A stretch of 35,475 nucleotides of DNA from an uncultured Caldilineales bacterium (GTDB lineage Bacteria > Chloroflexota > Anaerolineae > JAAEKA01). Both the position numbers and the translations under genes were made by a program. Where the stretch lies: NCBI GenBank assembly GCA_937907455.1, contig CALESQ010000093.1, forward strand, positions 1 to 35,475, in the 5' to 3' direction. The notes beneath the pieces are model-generated. The model saw only the letters and a program-made list of their open reading frames with translations, was not told where the DNA came from and ran no database searches. This document shows positions 10,201-16,100 of this stretch, one piece after another (positions within the stretch are counted from its first letter, which is position 1; every line of letters begins with the position of its first letter).

Positions 10201-11916
10201 CTGCAACAGGTCAACGATCTGGCGATGACCAGCCAGAGTAGGCCGCAGTTGGCGCTGTTCCTGAGCCAACAACCGATCCACTTCATTGAGGATACCAGTC
10301 ACGGCGTCCTGACAACCGATAGCACCAACGATCTGCTGGGCGCTTTCCAGCAAGTCTGAAGAGACGCCTGGCAGGCCCGCGGCTTCATTGCACCAGGCGG
10401 CGGCAGCGGATTTTTGTTGGGTATTAAGCGCCTGGCGCGCCACATCTATCAACTGCTGAGCCAGCAGGTCAGGCATTCCGGGCGCGGTAGGCCAGCGCTT
10501 ATAAGCGCTCCGCAAACGCTCCAACGCGCCATTGGCTGTTTCGCTGCGGGCCATTTCCAGCAAACGCTCCACATCGAGGCGGCGTTGCTCTGCTTTCTGC
10601 AAGGCGTCGGTCAACTTACTGCGCAGGCTGTCGTCGTTCAGAGTGCCCATAGCTTGCAAACCGCGGCGGAACAGCTCGCCAGCACGACCTAAATCCAGCG
10701 CTTTCAGACTGATCTGGCCTTCCTGCAGAGCCAGATGAGCTTCGTCCCAGCGCTTTGCCTGCTCCTCGAGCTCGCCGTGAAGCGCCTGCAGCACCGCCTC
10801 GATATCACCGAAGGAGTCATTGCGTACCTCGGTGGCTTCATGACGCTTTTGACGCGCGCTGCGCAATGCCGCACGCGCTGCATCCCAGCGCAATTGGCGT
10901 GCCTGGCTAAGAGCTTCGTGGGTGTGTTCCACAACCTGGGTAAGTGCCCGCGCCTCGGCTGCACCACGGGCCGATGCAGAATGATCGGCGAATACCTCTA
11001 GCACGCGGGTAAATGCTTCGGCATCAGCCTGACGAAAAGCCTGTTGCGCCGCCACAAAATCACTGCGCTGAAAGGCCTGGCGGCCATTCGCCAGTTGATG
11101 AAGACCATGTTCGGTAAAAGCTTTGAGCCACAGCGCGCGCCAATCGGGGTTGTTGGGCGCGTCGTCGCGTAGTTTGCTTAACAAGGCCGCGGCATCATCA
11201 AGCCGCTTTTCGGCCAGTGCTTCGCGCGCCTGCTCAAGCCGCTCTTGAAAGTTTTGCCACAACCAACGGCGAGATTCATAATCCTTCTTGATTTGCTTGT
11301 CATCGGGGTAATCGTTGCGCAGGGATGCAGACAAGCGCGCGGCCTGCTCATAGTCCTGCGCTTCATAGGCTTTGGCAGCAGCCTCAATGCGCTCATCCAG
11401 CTCCAACGCACTTTGCAGATGGTCACGCTCCTGGCGCGCCGACTCGCCCAGATCATCCTGGCCGCTGGAAGTCAGGTCACGCAGCAGAGTTTCCAGCGTC
11501 TCCAACGCCAGGTGCGGGGCTTTGTCATGTTGTTGCGCTTTGGCTTTTTTCAGGGCGTCGTCAACGCTCTTTTGCCACTTCATGTGTTCCTCAATCCTAT
11601 CACGCAGACCAACAATCTCTGCATGATGGTTAAGAATCGCCTCGTTGGCGCCCAGGGTTTGAGCGCGCACCAACGCAGCCAGGGCGTCTGAGGTGCGGCC
11701 CGCCTGCAGCGCAACGCGCGCTTCGGCCATAGCCTCGACAATGCTTGCCTCTATCTGCTTTTTGTTGCGGGTCTTGCGCAACCCATCGCTGGCTGCGGGG
11801 TGCTGTTTGGTGTTCTGCAATACCTGCTCAAAGCAGGCCAGCGCTTCATCCCAGCGATAGTTTTGAAAGTGGTTTTCAGCTTGCGACAACAGAGTCAGGA
11901 TTTCAGCATCGTTCAT
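4252..11916 (-). CDS. Giant TPR/coiled-coil scaffold protein (2554 aa)
   Basis: A 2554-residue protein made almost entirely of amphipathic helices in loosely TPR-like pairs of about 34-40 residues (for example near the N-terminus: LSQAENHFQNYRWDEALACF, then a further helix pair). Ala, Glu, Leu, Arg and Gln dominate, and no signal peptide or membrane helix is visible, so it should be cytoplasmic. The last ~170 residues change character: a Pro/Ser-rich acidic, probably disordered tail ending in a Trp-rich patch (DDWDSWWNE), which looks like a docking peptide. The ATG at 11916 overlaps the stop of the upstream secreted-protein gene as ATGA. TPR arrays bind partner proteins, and at this length an extended scaffold or adaptor is the natural reading. 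It shares helical-repeat style with the middle of the 1933-residue kinase-like protein, possibly through common ancestry. No enzymatic domain recognised. Confidence 0.95.
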   Translation of the reverse strand: MNDAEILTLLSQAENHFQNYRWDEALACFEQVLQNTKQHPAASDGLRKTRNKKQIEASIVEAMAEARVALQAGRTSDALAALVRAQTLGANEAILNHHAEIVGLRDRIEEHMKWQKSVDDALKKAKAQQHDKAPHLALETLETLLRDLTSSGQDDLGESARQERDHLQSALELDERIEAAAKAYEAQDYEQAARLSASLRNDYPDDKQIKKDYESRRWLWQNFQERLEQAREALAEKRLDDAAALLSKLRDDAPNNPDWRALWLKAFTEHGLHQLANGRQAFQRSDFVAAQQAFRQADAEAFTRVLEVFADHSASARGAAEARALTQVVEHTHEALSQARQLRWDAARAALRSARQKRHEATEVRNDSFGDIEAVLQALHGELEEQAKRWDEAHLALQEGQISLKALDLGRAGELFRRGLQAMGTLNDDSLRSKLTDALQKAEQRRLDVERLLEMARSETANGALERLRSAYKRWPTAPGMPDLLAQQLIDVARQALNTQQKSAAAAWCNEAAGLPGVSSDLLESAQQIVGAIGCQDAVTGILNEVDRLLAQEQRQLRPTLAGHRQIVDLLQQGHSTAQACPELLPPLDERLKPALERLKRLEKAEPLLEKAEAQRQAGEWPQAARVQEQAVKMLGDLAAEEERARSERWQEIAGALGEMQKQANDALQAARAQFKQLAGGDVGAVDWNTLRQELSRVESALVSPPEGAEPLPLRWQELREAGQALAARADIVQRAYGSVLAGAPNLSELTALAAQDARDTGVTGALRSLREQSKDLLKVQAEQFLATAREHAERGEWSEATERLADATGVGADAVEVQAEIKHLERRSAVWQKVKRLTEEGVLKSLSNSPREALDALRTALRTALDPDSHLPDTTRQQLSTLLSLEGRLEADEAYEQAQGLRNNLITVEAGYNRLVQTYLSGPVENWLDLASRNARIKAVDSAMGLGQYADGYKNAIQALRQNPDDEIALKRAAEAREKIKERLVVSVRKRLDWARELQAKGAFEEAIEVLNQIVTEFIEPVRTPFPEITSGDPDLDDLEKARLDLGIELKRFAERSFKLQPLLEAARAAFVNEQWASVQQSLDEAKRLDEGRAIKQIWNDLDGLENSLQRHRERALRNEVREQLTATRLLLMGAPNDQEVENAIKKLEMARDGVTVLGDAGLSEEYGSQLAALAAWLEDDRKLKKELNTAEERKAAGAKREQLQALERARVLATGRQRAALDAELAELRPQVAHENELQAAWDAGRDAFAVANWSEAQAQLARARRLGLTDPSLPGYDKATRAGLLLKDIESLIKTDSESAQLRLQQAQRMVQGCVPAEEIGLPEKIQNYLEIVDLNLKRRESDIRRQREQHSALESLLREAQADLRGQKFEDARKKLAQILEDAPQHSEALPLVQVVEAEEIRQRGDYRAALTRVTGVLEQYPNSLAAKALQTQLQAEVEPGEALARARSMADRKQFADAQAELTRARDLNPHHPRLAETQTYVQEQEDRFRDRALGPANAALRRQDYRLALSEYKILLTQAGAPDFKAEIEALCQNALNEWAERQQAAVQTELMRSDLQADDLVKQRNNLQEILTTVPGPSAQGKQMLEELVRRIEIRRLRLRLDAGKDALEKKQIEDAQTVADELEKEVKEIGDFKLTRDVGEFSSSITRHQVAFFKTRRNDILSEVREKLDQATELQQLAEAYRRADDVLKLPGFAQDTEASSLKKEAHDEQERYAETNRVVTVVLQRLRTGWYRGARQSLDEMQDISRLLAGRVNELRELTRQLQSAADLESGDPQTALEVYHTLLETAAKPPYRLGDNVQAAINRCKTQLGEQTLEQARQYLEGTIPDHNKAQAELETALAQGWLNEADGPVAALRKRIAALMLTAEAIYALVEENAPERALTLFEETRQQAAGGELDPLSAGWEVVGRAWLALNRDELDQARSALAQTPQLLEAEPLVTQLKDRLAVKEQAMQAIKAAQRQTDAALLQTPPDYQEAIKAARTALDASTPPSPAAHAVADRVLKRLQTEAEELRRQDRYQDALSFVGYIKQLDLAKAVALGNEFEQERARLLDETVAQAELALSQDNLTQAEQHTVRVRRLADARADGRAAFLAQRIEQRSAELRSVDEALRAARQAMQPSVADWASAVNEARLAEGLAPRYEGVHQLIKELRSRLSDEVERNRSTGNYPVALVCTDLALQLGRDDALTLSRGQILTEQSDRVQAEYQEAQQALAVFDLERAERAQAAGFRANNQEVRFSSLTERMRRAKELMPRLKQVLESCWAHLQQRDFEQASATLQALGDMGDFAEVRAWQKYLSGLMDGIRLVSVEKRSMAVHYFSEAEKSLRLNSQETLSPLWGERLREERRQAVYYAWRLREEVSDMERTMEQARALRDKGKLVDALPMMTDVVTRNKQFPDFVKGRFAPPADFDAGIGGFGQNIVGATFASQATPSPMTAVSSAPVESKAGVTGLVDSPLSNQAQSKGDEQMAESGPDDDEASIVFSFDPVAPVPEEPTASLALDQQQSVPEPTSLVSEGLSPEPIALDDWDSWWNESTPAADETAGV
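4257..4263 (-). promoter_or_regulatory. Ribosome binding site deciding the 4247 start
   Basis: The minus strand reads GCAGGAG, 9 bases before the ATG at 4247 and inside the last codons of the upstream giant gene. It supports the internal start over the longer frame and suggests reinitiation by ribosomes finishing the upstream gene. Confidence 0.7.
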
Positions 11917-13052
11917 GGTCGGGGAGTCTCCGCAACAGAGGAAAAGCCTGCATGGTTAGCAGATGAATAACGGGAGCGCTGCAGCATGATTGGCAGATAA
12001 TAGGCACGCGTCACCAGGCCTTCACGCGGCGAGATGGCTGGTCCAGGCTGAATAGCCACCGTCAAAGTGAAGGGACTACCCGGTATGCCATTTGGCAGCA
12101 GAGAGAAGGTAATCGCACCAGAAGGTGCGATCAACGTACCGCTCACGGTGTTACTCTGGGGTGCGGCGAACAGCGCTGCACCGCTTAATGTACCGATATA
12201 GGGTCGGCCCGTCGTGAGGTTGCCATAGTTCAACACTGCGTTGGCGCCTACCGTGGGTAAAAGCAAGGGCGGAAGAGACGCTCCATTGCTTGCCGGTTTC
12301 ACATGCCAGTCGGCCCACTCTCCGCTTGGCGTTGGAGTCGGCGTGGCAGTCGAGATAGGGATCACAGTAGGTGTGGGTGTAGGTGTGGGAAGCACTGTGT
12401 ATTTGATTGCCAGTTGAGGAGCATACGCACCACTTTGATAGTTGCTGGAATAGAAAGCCCTGACATGGCGCCCCGGCTGCTCGCCATCCGGCGAAATCAG
12501 CGCTACGCCAAAATTGCTGGCAGGATTGTTCACCCATTGCTCTACTTCTTGAGAAGGCAACGTCCATTCAATCCAGCGTCCCGTGTCAGGACTTACTCTA
12601 CTCTCAGCCCAGACAGCACCATATCCAGGCGAGGCACTCCAGGTCACATCCGCTTCGTTCCATAAGCTGGTGACCGGATGCACTTCCAGATTGATCGTCT
12701 GCCCTGGATATTGAAAGGTTGAAAAGGTTAAGTACAATCTAAGTTTAACGTCAGTGATCCTTATCGAACCGACAGAACCTAACGAAGCAAGATTAAAGTG
12801 TATGAGCGTGCGGGTCATTTGTCGCTCATTTGCCAAGTTATCGCCATAGCCGACATATAAGCCGTTGGCGATTCCCTGCGGAGTGGTAGTCCAGTTAGGC
12901 CCTGAGGCAATATACGTATCAGAAGCGGGCGGAAAAATGGTAAGATTGTTAGCAACGGGATAATTGGCGTTTACGTCATCAACCGCAGCAAGGTTGAGAG
13001 CAACCAACACAAAAAAAGCCATAGATATTGCAAGAACAAAAAGTCTTTTCAT
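11913..13052 (-). CDS. Secreted DNRLRE-domain protein
   Basis: A 379-residue exported protein. A clear signal peptide (MKRLFVLAIS then a hydrophobic core, about 29 residues) is followed by a beta-sandwich domain of the DNRLRE/CBM96-like type: SDTYI near its start, then TLIHFNL, VKLRLYL, SLWNEADVTW and a closing FYSSNYQSGAYAPQLAIKY. These domains are common in bacterial surface proteins and probably bind carbohydrate or other surface ligands. A Thr/Pro linker leads to a second, unrecognised beta region. The C-terminus contains AYYLPIMLQRS, resembling hydrophobic L-P motifs near the ends of other Chloroflexota exported proteins, although I see no defined sorting signal. The ATG at 13052 has a textbook AAGGAGA 8 bases upstream; the ATG at 13109 overlaps the upstream stop but has no such site. 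It is the only fully exported soluble-type protein inside the train. Confidence 0.9.
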   Translation of the reverse strand: MKRLFVLAISMAFFVLVALNLAAVDDVNANYPVANNLTIFPPASDTYIASGPNWTTTPQGIANGLYVGYGDNLANERQMTRTLIHFNLASLGSVGSIRITDVKLRLYLTFSTFQYPGQTINLEVHPVTSLWNEADVTWSASPGYGAVWAESRVSPDTGRWIEWTLPSQEVEQWVNNPASNFGVALISPDGEQPGRHVRAFYSSNYQSGAYAPQLAIKYTVLPTPTPTPTVIPISTATPTPTPSGEWADWHVKPASNGASLPPLLLPTVGANAVLNYGNLTTGRPYIGTLSGAALFAAPQSNTVSGTLIAPSGAITFSLLPNGIPGSPFTLTVAIQPGPAISPREGLVTRAYYLPIMLQRSRYSSANHAGFSSVAETPRP

Positions 13053-13060
13053 AGTTAAGT

Positions 13061-13067
13061 TCTCCTT
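13061..13067 (-). promoter_or_regulatory. Strong ribosome binding site for the DNRLRE gene
   Basis: The minus strand reads AAGGAGA 8 bases before the ATG at 13052. It lies in the only sizeable gap (56 bases) within the train, so this gene can initiate independently instead of by coupling. It also rejects the longer frame starting at 13109. Confidence 0.85.
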
Positions 13068-13108
13068 GATTTCACAAATCCGGATAATCGCAAAGCTAGT
13101 TTTATTCA

Positions 13109-16100
13109 TCAGGGGAGGGTGCCAGAAGAACCACCGCCACCACTATAAGTAATCTTCCTGCCCGATCCTGATTGTGTAAGACGCTTATAGGGGTTAAGCT
13201 CAGCGACAATCACATCCCAGCGGTAAAGTTCGCCTGATGCCAACCGGGTGATATCAATGGTGTAATTATATGGGGTATCTGCGCTCCATGCACCCAGCTT
13301 ATCCGGGCACGTGTTGGCTGCATCCGTCAATGCCTGTGGGGATGCACCCTCCTGCCAGGCTATAATCTCGAAGCATGTGCCCTCAGGCAGCGGGCCGGAA
13401 GCCTGCCATTGGAAAGTAACTGTTTTGTCACTGGTTTGAAAACCATCCTCAGGGGACAGCAGCGTCACTGCAGGAACAGTCGGCGTGGCAGTCGGCGTGG
13501 CCGCAGGCGTGGCGGCAGGCGTGGCCGCAGGCGTGGCCGTAGCAGCCGCGGTGGGGGTAGCAGTAGCGATGTTCCAACTCAGCGCCAAAGTCAATCGTTG
13601 AACCGGTTGCCAGGGAGTGTCCTGATCGTCCGTTTTGTACTGCACATCGAACTGTGCCTGGCCTGAGGAGGCAAAAACCGTCAGCGGCAGTTCACCGTTG
13701 ATGGTCAGACTGCTGCTATCATCCCCCGTAATGCGGAAGTCCATCTCTTCCGGCAGCACGAGTGAGGAAGAAGTATCCTCACGCAGCACCAACCGATAGC
13801 TTCGGGCTTCGATAGCACCCAGATCCTCTTCCGTGCAGGTTCCACCGAACAAAGTTATTTTTCCCCAGGTAACAGTGGTAGTGAGTTGTCCGGGTTCAAC
13901 AACAGGGGGGGTAAATCCTTGCACCGTGTCTGAATCCAACCCGGTTAACGACAAGGTGCAGGGCAACGCACCAGCGATCACCGGTGTTGCAGTCGGCGGC
14001 ACCGGTGTCGGTGTTGGCGTGAAGGTGGCCGTGTGTGTGGCTGTGCCTGTGGGCGACGGGCTGGGCGTAGCAGTTGAGGTTAAGGTAGCGGTAGGTGTAA
14101 GGGTGGGCGTGGCTGTGGGCGCAACCAGCCAACTTACCACCGATTGAGGCAGAGCAGCGCAGCCTGGGCTATCCACCACCCGACATTGACTCAACACATA
14201 GCTGCGCGCTGCGAGTGTGCCGCCAGCCAACAGCAGCAACACCGCGGCGGCGGCGGTCAATGCCAAACGCGTACGTCGGGACCGGCGGCTGCGGGCTTCC
14301 TGTCTCTGGGCCGCCTGTGCCAGTTCGCCTCCAGGCACAGCCAGGGCGGCCACGTCCTGCCAGCCTGCCACGATCTGCCTGGTTGGCGCCTTGTCATCAC
14401 CGGCAGCGCGCAGCGCTGCCAGCAGGGCACTTTCAGCCTCAGGCTTCGCTGCAGGCTGTGGGGCTACATGCCTCATCCAGTTGGACAGGGCAGTGGGCGC
14501 GATATGATGTGCAAGAATCGCGCTGTCCGCCGAACGCTGCAAAGCCTGGCGTAGATCCTGCCACAGGCTGCGCTGTTCCTGTTCCCACAGCGGCGCCTCA
14601 GTCAGCGGCCGAACAGTTTCAGGAATCTCCATCAGCCGGGCATTGGCGTTTAGGCCCAACGCCAATGCCTCGCCCAGCAAGATATCGTCCTGGTTGTCCG
14701 TTGCCAACGTCAGTCGGGCGCGCGTCTGGGTTGTCTCCTCAACCGCAGTGCTTAGCCAGGCCAGCGGCTCGTCCTGGTCGTTGGCCTGGAAGAAAGCTGC
14801 CAACGCCCGCTTTTGTTCCAGACGCTCGGCCAGCGGAGTCTCTTCGGCAGACTTCGACAGAGCATAGGCATCGCGCTGTTGGCGCATCAGCTCGTGGGCA
14901 TCGGTTAATCTGGCTTGAAAGCCATCTGATCCCATCTGTTTCGGCAGATCAGACGGAGGCGTTTCAACTGCTGTGCGCCACGCTTTTAAAGCAGAGGTCA
15001 GGCGTTCCAGATAGCGCAGCGCCTCTGACTCCCCGGCAAAGGCCTCTGCCAGGTAGTTATGAACACGTTTATTGGCGCGTAGTGGTTTTAACAGCCCACT
15101 GGAAGCTGCTTCCAGTGCTGCTTCCAAATCGTCTTTTGCTCTATTCCAGCGGGACAGCGGCGGCGTGGCAACTAAGGCAGTAAGCATCCAGCGTGCCTGC
15201 CAAAACAGTGCCAACAAACCATCCGCAGATGGCTCGGCACGCAGGAACCAAGCTCCGGTTTCCACTTGCAATGCCTCAGCCAAAGTACCAGCGCGGTCAA
15301 TCACCGACTTTTGTACCTTTTCATGAGCCTGTGCAACTAAACCCAGGCTGATTTTGTCTGCCTGTTCAGGCGCGCTTTGCGCTAGCCAGCTTAATAATGC
15401 TTCCACAACAGTGATATAAGGATAGGAGCTATCGCTCGCCACGGTGCGGCGCGCGCCAACAGCGCCGGCCTGTGCCAGATCAAGCGCGTCCAGCGAGGCT
15501 TGAAGATCGGCAGGCCATTCTATGGCTGAACTTTTCAGTCTGTGCAGTTCGCTGATCTTATGACGCACTCCATCGTTGCCCAGTGCGCCATTTTCGCTCA
15601 TCGCTCGCTGCAACTCGGTCAGCTTTTGGTAAACCGTCAGCACAGTCTGACTGCTTTGCTCAGCTTCTGCAAAGGCTTGTGAATAGTTGAAGGGAATTTT
15701 GTTCCCACCCCGCGATATCAACACCTCTTTGCCCAACGTGGCTGCCCAGGCCCGCTGCTCGTAGTTCTGCCGGGCAACAGCAGGTTGTTTAACCACATTC
15801 AATAGCTCATTCAACACAGAGCGCAAGACTGTGACAACCTGCTCATCGCTTGTCTGCGCCACGGCGCGCATCTCTGGCCATGAGTGGGTATTAGCGGCAG
15901 TGGCAAGCTCACGCAAGGTTTCAGTCACGCGCTCAGCCAGCGCAGGCAAGGTATCCCACTGTTCTCGGTCTGTAGTTGCTTGCGTCAGGGCCTGATTTTC
16001 CCGGCCCAGGCGCGCCGCAATCTCCAGGGTTTGACGCTCGCTGCGCAATGTTTGCTTCAAGCTATAGCTTTTGAATAAGGTTTCACCTTCCTGCGCCAGC

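Noticed and set aside
14215..15183. 322-codon plus-strand frame
   Set aside because: Antisense shadow of the kinase-like gene in a GC-rich region; its product is Pro/Arg/Ala-rich without domain pattern.
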